A stretch of DNA of 64,000 bases, taken from Duganella sp. Root336D2. GTDB taxonomy: Bacteria; Pseudomonadota; Gammaproteobacteria; Burkholderiales; Burkholderiaceae_D. The translations under genes were made by a program, and so were the position numbers. Position 1 is the first letter of the stretch, and every line of letters begins with the position of its first letter. Location of the stretch: NCBI RefSeq assembly GCF_001425005.1, contig NZ_LMDB01000012.1:186001-250000 (forward strand), written 5' to 3'. Of this stretch, positions 44,906-53,151 are shown one piece after another. Under the pieces are notes generated by a model, which did not search any database, was not told the DNA's origin, and saw only the letters and a program-made list of their open reading frames with translations.

Positions 44906-46483
44906 ATGCAGATCGCAGGTGAAATGTTGATCGGACACGCCGCCGTCAAAGGCAGCGCAGGCCAGATGAAGGCTACCGACCCGGCCCGCAATATCGAGAT
45001 CGAGCCAGCATTTGGCATGGCTACACCAGCCGACCTGCAGCGCGCCTGCGAACTGGCCGCGCAAGCATTCGACTCCTACCGCGAAACCACCCTGGAAAAG
45101 CGCGCGCAATTCCTGGAGCACGTGGCGCAGAACATCCTCGACGCCGGCCCGCAACTGATTGAGCGCGCCATGCAGGAATCCGGCCTGCCGCAAGCGCGCC
45201 TGGAAGGCGAGCGTGGACGTACCGTCAACCAGCTGCGCCTGTTCGCCAAGGTGGTGCGCGACGGCTTGTTCCTGGGAGCGACGCTGGATTCGGCGCTGCC
45301 GGAACGCGTGCCGCCACGATCCGACCTGCGCATGCGCAAGATCGGCGTCGGTCCGGTTGCCGTATTCGGCGCCTCCAACTTCCCGCTGGCGTTTTCGGTT
45401 GCCGGCGGCGATACCGCGTCGGCGCTGGCCGCTGGCTGCCCGGTGGTCGTGAAAGCCCACCCTGCGCACCTTGGCACCTCTGAACTGGTAGGCAAGGCGA
45501 TCCAGAAAGCCGTGGCCGACTGCGGCCTGCATGAAGGCGTGTTCTCACTGGTGATCGGCGATGTGCAGATCGGCGGCGATCTGGTGTCGCATCCAGCTAT
45601 CAAGGCGGTCGGCTTCACCGGCTCGCGCGGCGGCGGTTTGGCGCTGGTGCGTATCGCCCAGGCCCGCAAGGAGCCGATTCCGGTGTACGCGGAAATGGCA
45701 TCGATCAATCCGGTGTTCCTGCTGCCGGGCGCACTGAAAGCCGGCGCTGCACGCATCGCACAAGGCTTTGCCGATTCACTGACCATGGGCTCCGGCCAGT
45801 TCTGCACCAATCCAGGCCTGCTGATTGCGCTGGAAGGCCCTGAGCTGAACGAGTTTGCTGCTGCGGCAGCGGCTGCGGTGCAAGCCAAGCCGTCGACCAC
45901 CATGCTGACCCCTGGCATCCACAAATCGTACGAAGCCGGCGTCGGCAAGCTGGCCTCGCTGGACAAGGTGGAACTGCTGGCGCAAGGCGGCGCGGGGAGC
46001 ACTGCCTGTGCGGCACAACCGCACCTGTACAGCACCGACGTCGACACCTTCCTGTCCACGCCTGCGCTGGAAGACGAGAACTTCGGCCCAAGCTCGGTAC
46101 TGGTGCGCTGCCGCGACGCGGCCGACCTGCGCCGCATCGCAGAGCATGTGGAAGGCCAGTTGACCTCCACCGTGCATGCAACCGCCGACGACCGAGAGAT
46201 CGCCGCCGGCCTGCTGCCGACGCTGGAGCGCAAGGCTGGCCGTATCCTGTTCAACGGTTTCCCGACTGGTGTCGAAGTGGCGCATGCGATAGTGCATGGC
46301 GGTCCGTTCCCATCGACCTCAGATCCGCGCAGCACCTCGGTCGGCGCTACCGCCATCGACCGTTTCCTGCGGCCGGTGTGCTATCAGGATGCGCCGGAAT
46401 GGGCACTGCCTTCGACCCTGGCCAACAGCAATCCGCAAAACGTGCCGCGTGTGGTCGACGGCAAGATCCAGACGGGCGCATAA
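44906..46483 (+). CDS. 2,5-dioxovalerate (alpha-ketoglutarate semialdehyde) dehydrogenase family
   Basis: 525 residues from ATG 44906, with AAGGAG upstream. Aldehyde dehydrogenase with catalytic Cys300 ([11 protein letters not shown]) and NAD(P) region [20 protein letters not shown]. Its length and the variant motif match KGSADH enzymes, which oxidise 2,5-dioxopentanoate to 2-oxoglutarate at the end of the non-phosphorylating pentose, sugar-acid or hydroxyproline pathways. No other pathway genes are nearby, so the carbon source is unknown. Confidence 0.92.
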   Translation: MQIAGEMLIGHAAVKGSAGQMKATDPARNIEIEPAFGMATPADLQRACELAAQAFDSYRETTLEKRAQFLEHVAQNILDAGPQLIERAMQESGLPQARLEGERGRTVNQLRLFAKVVRDGLFLGATLDSALPERVPPRSDLRMRKIGVGPVAVFGASNFPLAFSVAGGDTASALAAGCPVVVKAHPAHLGTSELVGKAIQKAVADCGLHEGVFSLVIGDVQIGGDLVSHPAIKAVGFTGSRGGGLALVRIAQARKEPIPVYAEMASINPVFLLPGALKAGAARIAQGFADSLTMGSGQFCTNPGLLIALEGPELNEFAAAAAAAVQAKPSTTMLTPGIHKSYEAGVGKLASLDKVELLAQGGAGSTACAAQPHLYSTDVDTFLSTPALEDENFGPSSVLVRCRDAADLRRIAEHVEGQLTSTVHATADDREIAAGLLPTLERKAGRILFNGFPTGVEVAHAIVHGGPFPSTSDPRSTSVGATAIDRFLRPVCYQDAPEWALPSTLANSNPQNVPRVVDGKIQTGA

Positions 46484-46512
46484 GCCTGCGTGGTCATGGT
46501 AAGGTGGTCCGC

Positions 46513-46839
46513 ATGATGGAAACTGTGTACAAGACAGAGCAGCCGAGCCGGGCTGACATCGATGCGCTCACCGGGCCTGCGGTGCTGGAATTTGGCACCA
46601 ACTGGTGCGGCTATTGCCGCGGCGCCCAGCCGGCCATCGCCGAAGCGTACCGCGAGTACGCCAACATTCCTCACTTCAAAGTGGAAGACGGGCCCGGCCG
46701 TGTGCTGGGCCGCGCCTTCCGCATCAAGCTGTGGCCGACCGTGGTCTTCCTGAAAGATGGCAAGGAAGTCGCGCGCGTCGTGCGCCCGGAAGATGCCGAC
46801 GAACTGCGCGAAGGCTTCGCGCAGATTGCTGCCATTTGA
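46513..46839 (+). CDS. Thioredoxin-family protein
   Basis: 108 residues. The active site is WCGYC (Trp31, Cys32, Cys35), within FGTNWCGYCRGAQPAI, and the cis-Pro lies in LWPTVVFLKDGKEV. There is no signal peptide, so it is cytoplasmic. AAGGTGG precedes the start. It lies 29 bp after the dehydrogenase gene and may be co-transcribed with it. The WCGYC centre differs from the WCGPC of classical thioredoxin. Confidence 0.92.
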   Translation: MMETVYKTEQPSRADIDALTGPAVLEFGTNWCGYCRGAQPAIAEAYREYANIPHFKVEDGPGRVLGRAFRIKLWPTVVFLKDGKEVARVVRPEDADELREGFAQIAAI

Positions 46840-46859
46840 CACCATTTGTTCAGGCATCC

Positions 46860-46918
46860 TTGACATTGTTCAGAAAAAAGATTTAACTATTAACTAATTA
46901 GTTAATAGTTAAATCTTT
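46860..46918. promoter_or_regulatory. Promoter overlapped by a perfect 42-bp palindrome
   Basis: The palindrome is 46877-46918 with its centre between 46897 and 46898; all 21 base pairs match and 36 of 42 bases are A/T. Each arm holds TTAACTA twice in tandem (46883-46889 and 46890-46896), mirrored on the other side. A consensus -35 TTGACA (46860-46865) and a -10-like TTTAAC (46882-46887) place the core promoter across the left arm. The desaturase ATG is 10 bp beyond the right arm, with GGGG as a possible ribosome binding site. This fits a repressor operator with four half-sites. Confidence 0.75.
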
Positions 46919-46928
46919 GGGGCGGCGC

Positions 46929-47870
46929 ATGAAAAGGATTCCTAACGTTATACGAAAGCATCGGGTCGCCAGTGAAGACCTGGCCGCGGTATGCGCCGGC
47001 CAGGTGCGTTATGCCCCAGCCAAGTCACTCTGGCTGGTGGCGATGGGAGGCGGGGCGGTGTATGGCATCCTCGCATACCCCGTGTTGCCAGCGATTGCGC
47101 TATTTGCCTTCGCCACAGCGTTTGTGCTGCTGTTCGGACACTCGCTGGGAAGTCATCGCAAACTGATACACAACAGTTTTGCATGTCCCAAATGGCTGGA
47201 GTACCTGCTGGTCTGGACCGGTGTGCAAGTTGGCCTGGCAGGGCCGATCGGTTTGCTGCGCCAGCACGAGCTGCGTGACCATGCGCAGCGGCAGCAGGAT
47301 TGCCACCCATACCTGCGGCACGGCGCTGGGTTCTGGCGCGACGCCTGGTGGCAGTTGCATTGCGAGCTGATTCTGGACAAGCCTCCGGTGATCCACATCG
47401 AACGACGCATTACCGGGAGCGCGTTCTATCTGTTTCTGGAACGAACATGGATGCTGCAGCAGTTGCCGCTGGCCCTACTGTTCTATTTTTGGGGCGGCTG
47501 GGCCTTCGTGTGCTGGGGTGTGTGTGCCCGTATCGGCGCCGGTGTGACAGGCCATTGGCTGATCGGCTATTTCGCACATAACCACGGCGATATGTCCTAT
47601 GAGGTGGATGGTGCCGCAGTGCAAGGGCGCAACATCCGCTGGACTTCCCTGCTGACCATGGGCGAGAGTTGGCATAACAACCACCATGCCTTCCCGCATT
47701 CGGCGCGGCTTGGGCTGGCGGAAGGGGAGTGGGATCCTGGCTGGTGGGCATTGCGGGTCCTGGAGCGCTTTGGACTGGTGAGGGATTTGCAGTTGCCGGA
47801 CGGGCCGGAAAACAAAAATGGCCTGGACCGTTGCCGGTTCAGGCCATTCCTGGTCAGCCTCTGGTGGTGA
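46929..47870 (+). CDS. Acyl-CoA/fatty acid desaturase-like membrane protein
   Basis: 313 residues with four or five membrane helices. Histidine boxes: GHSLGSHRKLIH (HX4H) and HNNHHAFPH are standard. The middle box reads HELRDHAQ instead of HRxHH, so one iron ligand looks changed. WNNHHAFP-type context indicates a delta-9-like desaturase fold. ATG 46929 lies just behind the 42-bp palindrome. The last about 19 residues (from ENKNGLDRC onward) are encoded by a decayed tRNA-Met terminator and tRNA 3' end, so the natural C-terminus has probably been replaced. The altered middle box makes desaturase activity uncertain. Confidence 0.85.
   Translation: MKRIPNVIRKHRVASEDLAAVCAGQVRYAPAKSLWLVAMGGGAVYGILAYPVLPAIALFAFATAFVLLFGHSLGSHRKLIHNSFACPKWLEYLLVWTGVQVGLAGPIGLLRQHELRDHAQRQQDCHPYLRHGAGFWRDAWWQLHCELILDKPPVIHIERRITGSAFYLFLERTWMLQQLPLALLFYFWGGWAFVCWGVCARIGAGVTGHWLIGYFAHNHGDMSYEVDGAAVQGRNIRWTSLLTMGESWHNNHHAFPHSARLGLAEGEWDPGWWALRVLERFGLVRDLQLPDGPENKNGLDRCRFRPFLVSLWW
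47807..47870 (-). repeat. Relic of a tRNA-Met 3' end and its terminator, inside the desaturase 3' end
   Basis: The hairpin at 47817-47848 (14 pairs, one G-U) has a minus-strand T-rich tract at 47807-47818. It is followed by TGGTGGTGA at 47862-47870, identical to the CCA/acceptor end of the two tRNA genes on the minus strand. The block aligns with the real terminator-tRNA junction at 47934-47986. It is best explained as a third, decayed copy. Confidence 0.6.
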
Positions 47871-47929
47871 CCAATCACTTGTGCAGTTTCAGCAATCCTT
47901 CTCTGCTTCGCTCTTCATGAGCAAGGGCG

Positions 47930-47968
47930 AAACAAAAAAGCCTGAACCGTTTCCGGATCAGGCTTTTT
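47930..47968 (-). terminator. Terminator of the first tRNA-Met gene
   Basis: On the minus strand AAAAAGCCTGA and TCAGGCTTTTTT form the stem, with inner TCCG/CGG pairing and a GAAA loop. It ends in six T. It lies 9 bp after the tRNA 3' end. The stem is symmetric enough to work in both directions and may also stop the desaturase transcript. Confidence 0.85.
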
Positions 47969-47977
47969 GATGAATCC

Positions 47978-48054
47978 TGGTGGTGATAGGTGGACTTGAA
48001 CCACCGACCCTAGCATTATGAATGCTATGCTCTAACCAACTGAGCTATATCACC
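47978..48054 (-). tRNA. tRNA-Met(CAU), copy 1
   Basis: 77 nt including an encoded CCA. The acceptor arm is GGTGATA/TATCACC with discriminator A. The D-arm is AGCTCAGTTGGTTAGAGC, the anticodon arm TAGCA-TTCATAA-TGCTA gives anticodon CAU, and the T-arm is GGTGG-TTCAAGT-CCACC. It resembles elongator tRNA-Met (no CxxC-type initiator mismatch at 1-72). A lysidine-modified tRNA-Ile(CAU) is less likely. Identical to the copy at 48351. Confidence 0.93.
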
Positions 48055-48089
48055 AGAGCCACGCATTATGAAGTGTTTCGCCTACGCTG

Positions 48090-48299
48090 TCAACCATTGA
48101 CGGCCCCTCTACGCTTGTCCATGCCCACGCAAGATGATTCCTGCGCGCAACGTGACAAAAGCCCTGCTTCCTGCACCGACCGGACGAAATCAGCCGCATT
48201 GCCGGTCACCAGGTGCTGCGCCACGCGGGGCGTGAACGCTGAGCATGCCTGGCCACTTCGCTGGAGCGCGTGGATTGGCAGGCTTGCGACAGCGGGATC
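48090..48299 (-). pseudogene. Possible remnant of a PIN-domain (VapC-type) toxin gene
   Basis: An open minus-strand frame without a start encodes a segment with VAQHLVTGNAADFVRSVQEA, which resembles the C-terminal strand-helix of VapC-like PIN proteins (LVTGNxxDF). The frame ends at TGA 48090-48092. The N-terminal two thirds would be missing, cut off by the tRNA terminator. The match is short and made by eye only. Apart from this, 48055-48304 holds nothing recognisable. Confidence 0.3.
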
Positions 48300-48304
48300 T
48301 GGTC

Positions 48305-48341
48305 AATAAAAAAGCCGTTGATTCAATTGAATCAACGGCTT
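48305..48341 (-). terminator. Terminator of the second tRNA-Met gene
   Basis: A perfect 30-bp dyad (48312-48341: AAGCCGTTGATTCAA and its complement) is followed on the minus strand by T-run TTTTTTATT. It lies 9 bp after the tRNA. Confidence 0.9.
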
Positions 48342-48350
48342 CCTGAATTC

Positions 48351-48427
48351 TGGTGGTGATAGGTGGACTTGAACCACCGACCCTAGCATTATGAATGCTA
48401 TGCTCTAACCAACTGAGCTATATCACC
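48351..48427 (-). tRNA. tRNA-Met(CAU), copy 2
   Basis: 77 nt with encoded CCA, identical in sequence to the copy at 47978-48054 and 296 bp from it. It lies 35 bp behind the miaA stop on the same strand, so it may be read through from mutL-miaA or have its own promoter. Confidence 0.93.
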
Positions 48428-48462
48428 GCAGGCCAGCATTATCGGCGCTGGCCTGCGGTCTG

Positions 48463-49428
48463 TCAAGGACTGGTTTTCGCCCTGGCTATGTTGGCAAGCA
48501 CTTGCTGTTGCAATTGTTCGCTGGCGTCCGGGGCGCAGCAGTCGACCATGATCCGTTCCGGCATGGAGCGTAGCCAGGTTAGCTGGCGCTTACATAATTG
48601 GCGGGTAGCAATAATGCCGGTTTCGCGCATCGCCGCGTAGTCGATGCTGCCATCCATGTATTCCCAGGCCTGGCGGTAACCGACGCAGCGGATCGAGGGC
48701 AGTCCAGGATGCAGGTCGCCGCGCGCGCGCAGGGTGTTCACCTCATCGAGGAAGCCGGAATCGAGCATGATGTCGAAGCGGCGAGCGATGCGTTGGTGCA
48801 GCCAGGCCCGGTCGGATGGTTCGAGCGCGTACGACAGCAGGTCGAAGGGCAGCTCTTCTTTTTCGCGCTGGGCCAGCAGCTCGGACATCGGCTTGCCGGA
48901 CAGGGCGTGGATTTCCAGGGCGCGCTGGACGCGCTGGGAGTCGTTGGGCTTAAGCCGGGCCGCCGTTGCAGGATCGATTTGTGCCAGGCGTGCGTGCATG
49001 GCTGGCCAGCCGATGCGGGCGGCTTCCTCGTCCAGTTGCGCGCGCAGGACGGCGTCGGCGCCGGGCAGTTCGTCCAGGCCATCGGCCAGGCCTTTGTAAT
49101 ACAGCATGGTGCCGCCGACCAGCAGCGGGACCTTGCCGCGCGCGCTGATTTCAGCGACCAGGCGCAGGGTATCGGTGCGGAACTGCGCCACCGAGTAGGA
49201 GTCCAGCGGGTCGATGATGTCGATCAGGTGGTGCGGCACGGCGGCGAGTTCTTCTTTTGAAGGCTTGGCGGTGCCGATGTCCATGCCGCGATACACCAGC
49301 GCGGAATCGACGGAGATGATCTCGCACGGCACCTGCTGTGCGATGGCCAGCGCGACGGCGGTCTTGCCGGACGCGGTCGGACCCATGATGGCGACCGCCA
49401 GCGGACGCTTGTTGGACTGCTCGTTCAT
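48463..49428 (-). CDS. miaA: tRNA dimethylallyltransferase
   Basis: 321 residues. P-loop [16 protein letters not shown], then [20 protein letters not shown] and [14 protein letters not shown]. It makes i6A37 in tRNAs, the substrate of MiaB (gene at 34548). It begins 7 bp after the mutL stop, the conserved mutL-miaA order. Confidence 0.97.
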   Translation of the reverse strand: MNEQSNKRPLAVAIMGPTASGKTAVALAIAQQVPCEIISVDSALVYRGMDIGTAKPSKEELAAVPHHLIDIIDPLDSYSVAQFRTDTLRLVAEISARGKVPLLVGGTMLYYKGLADGLDELPGADAVLRAQLDEEAARIGWPAMHARLAQIDPATAARLKPNDSQRVQRALEIHALSGKPMSELLAQREKEELPFDLLSYALEPSDRAWLHQRIARRFDIMLDSGFLDEVNTLRARGDLHPGLPSIRCVGYRQAWEYMDGSIDYAAMRETGIIATRQLCKRQLTWLRSMPERIMVDCCAPDASEQLQQQVLANIARAKTSP

Positions 49429-49435
49429 TATGCCT

Positions 49436-51376
49436 TTACTGCCCGCGCAGGAAGAGTTTATCCAGCGCGTTGATGTCGATCTGCACCCAGGTCGGGCGGC
49501 CGTGGTTGCACTGGTCGGCGCGCTCTGTGGCTTCCATATGGCGCAGCAGGGCGTTCATTTCGGGCACGGCCAGGATGCGGTTGGCGCGCACCGCGGTGTG
49601 GCAGGCCAGGGTGCCAAGCAGCTCATTGCGGCGCTCGATCAGCACGCGCGAGCCGCCGAATTCGCGTACGTCGCGAATCACGTCGCGCGCCAGGGTCTGG
49701 GCATCGGCATTTTTCAGCAGGGCGGGGACGGCGCGCACAGCGAGCGTGGTTGGCGACATCACGGCGATGTCGAATCCCAGTGTTTTCAGGGTCTCGCCGT
49801 GTTCCTGCACGGTGCCCACTTCCACTGCGTCGGCGTAGAAGGTGACAGGGATCAGCAGGTTCTGCACCGACATTTCGGTGCCGTCGATCTGGGCGTCCAG
49901 CGCATTCTTCAACTGTTCGTACAGGATGCGCTCGTGCGCGGCGTGCATGTCGACCAGCACCAGGCCTTTGCTGTTCTGGGCCAGGATGTAGATGCCATGC
50001 AGTTGCGCCAATGCGAAGCCGAGCGGGAATTCTTCACCGGCCAGCTGGGCCGAGGAAGCGGTGATTGGCGTGGCTTGCGGCAGCGTATATTCGGAGGAGG
50101 CGCGGAAGCCGCCGCCGCCGTCCGCTGCGGTCGCGCCCAGAGCGAAGTTGTCGCGCGGCTCGTTCGACCACAGGGCGCCGTAGCGCTCCGCGCTCTGGGC
50201 GACGCCGCCCGCGGCAGGGCTGCCGAACGGCGATGGCGAGAAGGTCGGGCGATACTCGGGGTTCAGGATCGAGCCGAAGCTGGTCTGCTCCTGCGGGCGC
50301 CAAACAGGTCCCGATGCATGCAGGTTGTCGGCGGCCGGCAGCGGCGAAGGCACGCTGCCGTGCGAGGTGGCCGAGGTCGCGGCAAGCGCGCGCTGCACGG
50401 CGTGGAACACGAACTGGTGCACCGCACGGCCGTCGCGGAAGCGAACCTCGATCTTCGATGGGTGCACGTTCACGTCGACCAGTGCCGGGTCGAGGTCGAG
50501 CGCCAGAACGTAGGATGGATAGCGGTCGCCATGCAGCACGTCCTCATACGCGGCGCGCACGGCGTGCACCAGCAGCTTGTCGCGTACGAAGCGGCCGTTG
50601 ACGTAGAAGTACTGGCTGTCGGCGCGGCCCTTGGAGGCAGTCGGCAGGCCGGCAAAGCCGTGGATGCGCAGCACGCCGGAGCCTTCGTCCAGCGCCAGGC
50701 GCGCTTCTTCGAAATTGCTGCCCAGGATCTGCGCGCTGCGCTTGGCCATGTCGCTGACCATCCAGTGGTCGACGGTCTTGCCGTTGTGGCTCAGCGTAAA
50801 CGATACGTCGGGGCGCGCCAGGGCGATGCGGCGCACCACTTCCGCGCAGTGGCCGTATTCGGTCTGCTCGGATTTCAGGAATTTGCGGCGCGCGGGGGTA
50901 TTGAAATACAGGTCGCGCACGTCGATCGTGGTACCCGGGGCGCCGGACGAAGGGACTACCGTACCTTCGTGCGAGCCTTCCAGTTCCCAGGCATGGGCGC
51001 CGTCGGCGGTGCGCGAGGTCAGGGTGACGGCCGCCACCGAGGCGATCGACGCCAGGGCTTCGCCGCGGAAACCGAGGGTGCCGACGTTCTCCAGGTCGTC
51101 CAGCGAAGCGATTTTCGAGGTCGCGTGGCGCGCCAGTGCCAGCGGCATCTGGTCGGGCGGGATACCGCGGCCGTTGTCAGTAATGCAAATGCGTTTGACG
51201 CCGCCTTCTTCCAGCCGCACGGTGACCTGGGTCGAGCCGGCGTCCAGGGCGTTTTCCAGGAGTTCTTTGACAACTGCCGATGGCCGTTCGACAACCTCGC
51301 CTGCGGCGATCTGGGAAATCAGTTGGTCTGGCAGGGCCCGGATCGGGCGGGGAGGGGTTGGCGCGTTCATTGCCAC
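49436..51376 (-). CDS. mutL: DNA mismatch repair protein MutL
   Basis: 646 residues. The GHKL ATPase N-terminus has [27 protein letters not shown] and [15 protein letters not shown] variable linker (about 340-450) precedes the dimerisation domain with [17 protein letters not shown]. No obvious DQHAX2E(X)4E endonuclease signature is seen. A methyl-directed role as in enterobacteria is possible, but mutH is not in the window. Confidence 0.97.
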   Translation of the reverse strand: MAMNAPTPPRPIRALPDQLISQIAAGEVVERPSAVVKELLENALDAGSTQVTVRLEEGGVKRICITDNGRGIPPDQMPLALARHATSKIASLDDLENVGTLGFRGEALASIASVAAVTLTSRTADGAHAWELEGSHEGTVVPSSGAPGTTIDVRDLYFNTPARRKFLKSEQTEYGHCAEVVRRIALARPDVSFTLSHNGKTVDHWMVSDMAKRSAQILGSNFEEARLALDEGSGVLRIHGFAGLPTASKGRADSQYFYVNGRFVRDKLLVHAVRAAYEDVLHGDRYPSYVLALDLDPALVDVNVHPSKIEVRFRDGRAVHQFVFHAVQRALAATSATSHGSVPSPLPAADNLHASGPVWRPQEQTSFGSILNPEYRPTFSPSPFGSPAAGGVAQSAERYGALWSNEPRDNFALGATAADGGGGFRASSEYTLPQATPITASSAQLAGEEFPLGFALAQLHGIYILAQNSKGLVLVDMHAAHERILYEQLKNALDAQIDGTEMSVQNLLIPVTFYADAVEVGTVQEHGETLKTLGFDIAVMSPTTLAVRAVPALLKNADAQTLARDVIRDVREFGGSRVLIERRNELLGTLACHTAVRANRILAVPEMNALLRHMEATERADQCNHGRPTWVQIDINALDKLFLRGQ

Positions 51377-51422
51377 ATTATAATGTCCACATTCGTTCCT
51401 GACCCCGAAGTGGACATTTTCC

Positions 51423-52328
51423 TTATTTCACTTCGCGTACCGGGATGGGGACGTTGCACAGGTCAACGTGGCCGGCTGCATATTTCGTCCACGGGCCGCC
51501 GCGGTTGCGCTGCGCTTCGATCACGGAGTTGAAGCTGGCCGATTCGGTGCGCATCACTTCAAACTTCGACCGCTCAGCCTCGGGTACTTCGGCGGCCAGC
51601 TTGACCGACTTGATCGGCACCCACTGTTCTTCTTTTTCGAACATGCCCATCGGCGCCGGGCCGCGCGGCAGCACGGACAGCAGCGGCATGCCGCTGACAA
51701 TACGTCCCACCACAGTGATATTGCGGTCCAGGTGGCGCGGCGAGTTGCCGATCACGGTGTACAGGGTGCCGCCGTTGCCGCTGTCGGACTCATTGCCGCG
51801 CGCCACGCCAACCATGCCATAGCAGTGCGCCAGCCAGGCCTGGCCGGTTTTCGGGTCGCGCGCGGACGGGAAGCCGTTGGAGTGGCCCACCTGCTGCGCA
51901 TAGCCGTCCTTGTCCGGCAGGCGGGTGAACTGGGCGTCGTTCTTCATCGGCACCGTGAATTCCTGCTCCAGCCTGGCCTTGGCCGTCCCGATCGCCTTTG
52001 GCTTGTCTTCGCGCGGATCGCCCCACTGCACCACGAAATTGTCCTGGGTGCGGTAGATCCACAGCCCGTCCCAGTAGCCTTCCTTGGCCATGGTGCGGAT
52101 ATTGGCGGCGTGATTGGGCGCAAAAGCCGGCGCCAGTTCGATGATCACGCGGCCGGCCGGCAGGTCCATGTACAGGGTGTTGGCCGGGTCCAGAGGACGC
52201 CAGTGGGCTTGCGGCGCTGCCTTGACGATGTCGCTGACAGTCGCCTTGGGCGGCAATTCCTTGGTGGGCGCGGCCATGGCGGCCAGGGGTAAGGCCAACG
52301 CCAGGACTACGGGCATGGTGGACTTCAC
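51423..52328 (-). CDS. Exported cyclophilin-type peptidyl-prolyl isomerase
   Basis: 301 residues with a Sec signal (MKSTMPVVLALALPLAAMAA). The cyclophilin fold shows GRVIIELAPAFAPNHAANIR, YWDGLWIYRTQDNFVVQWGD and ITVVGRIVSGMPLLSVL. It has a longer, variant central region than PpiA. Periplasmic folding of proline-containing proteins is the likely role. It is transcribed alone. Confidence 0.9.
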   Translation of the reverse strand: MKSTMPVVLALALPLAAMAAPTKELPPKATVSDIVKAAPQAHWRPLDPANTLYMDLPAGRVIIELAPAFAPNHAANIRTMAKEGYWDGLWIYRTQDNFVVQWGDPREDKPKAIGTAKARLEQEFTVPMKNDAQFTRLPDKDGYAQQVGHSNGFPSARDPKTGQAWLAHCYGMVGVARGNESDSGNGGTLYTVIGNSPRHLDRNITVVGRIVSGMPLLSVLPRGPAPMGMFEKEEQWVPIKSVKLAAEVPEAERSKFEVMRTESASFNSVIEAQRNRGGPWTKYAAGHVDLCNVPIPVREVK

Positions 52329-52345
52329 TAATGTCTCCTTTGTGG

Positions 52346-52365
52346 GGTTCTAAGCAGGTTCTAAG
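52346..52365. repeat. Tandem 11-bp direct repeat GGTTCTAAG
   Basis: Two copies of GGTTCTAAG (52346-52354 and 52357-52365) lie one helical turn apart, in the divergent spacer between the isomerase and DedA genes. They could be a tandem half-site operator (OmpR-like spacing) or chance. Confidence 0.35.
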
Positions 52366-52440
52366 ATGCCGGGCAATTTTAGCCTGTAAGATAGACAGTT
52401 TGGTATCATTCCCGCCGCAACCTTTTGGGACTTTAAATAA

Positions 52441-53085
52441 ATGGATTTCGTTCAATTGCTGGACATGCTGGTCCACGTAGACCGCGCAATGGGTACTTTG
52501 ATTGCTCAATATGGCGTGTATGTCTATGCACTGCTGTTTGCCATCGTCTTTTGCGAGACTGGCCTGGTGGTACTTTTCTTCTTCCCCGGCGATACGCTGT
52601 TGTTCATTGGCGGCGCCTTCTGCGCGACCGGCCAGATGCACCTCGGACTGCTGATGTTCCTGTTGGCGACTGCCGCAATTTTGGGTAATACGACCAACTA
52701 CTGGATTGGCGAAGCAATCGGCCAGCGCGTGTTTACCCATGATTATCGTTGGATCAACAAGGATGCGCTGAACCGCACCCACGAATTCTTCGAGAAGCAT
52801 GGCGGCAAAACCATCATCCTGGCGCGCTTCGTGCCGGTGGTGCGTACTTTCGCGCCATTTGTGGCCGGCGTATCGGACATGACCCATGCCCGCTTCCAGC
52901 TGTTTAACGTCGTCGGGGCCGTGGCCTGGGTGGTGTCGCTGTGCGTGGCCGGTTATGTCTTCGGCAACACTCCATGGGTGCGCGACCACCTGAGCGCCAT
53001 CGTGCTGGTTGGCGTCAGCGCGGCCGTGGTGCCGATGGCACTGGGCGGTGCCTGGAAACTGGGCCGTCGTATGCTCAAGCGTTAA
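52441..53085 (+). CDS. DedA-family membrane protein
   Basis: 214 residues, four to five membrane helices. Family motifs: FCETGLVVLFFFPGDTLLFI (acidic residue in the membrane) and ILARFVPVVRTFAPFVAGVSDM (conserved arginines). DedA proteins flip undecaprenyl phosphate or phospholipids and keep the proton motive force. It is transcribed alone from the spacer shared with the isomerase gene. Confidence 0.94.
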   Translation: MDFVQLLDMLVHVDRAMGTLIAQYGVYVYALLFAIVFCETGLVVLFFFPGDTLLFIGGAFCATGQMHLGLLMFLLATAAILGNTTNYWIGEAIGQRVFTHDYRWINKDALNRTHEFFEKHGGKTIILARFVPVVRTFAPFVAGVSDMTHARFQLFNVVGAVAWVVSLCVAGYVFGNTPWVRDHLSAIVLVGVSAAVVPMALGGAWKLGRRMLKR

Positions 53086-53151
53086 GCCGCTCTCAAGTTT
53101 TCCCGCAGCGCAACCGTTAACCGGAGTAACAGTCTCTCCTCCGGATTTAAC

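Noticed and set aside
48312..48341. 30-bp perfect palindrome as an operator or FNR-like site
   Set aside because: It directly follows a tRNA gene and ends in a T-run on that strand, so it is a terminator. The TTGAT/ATCAA spacing is 8, not 4.
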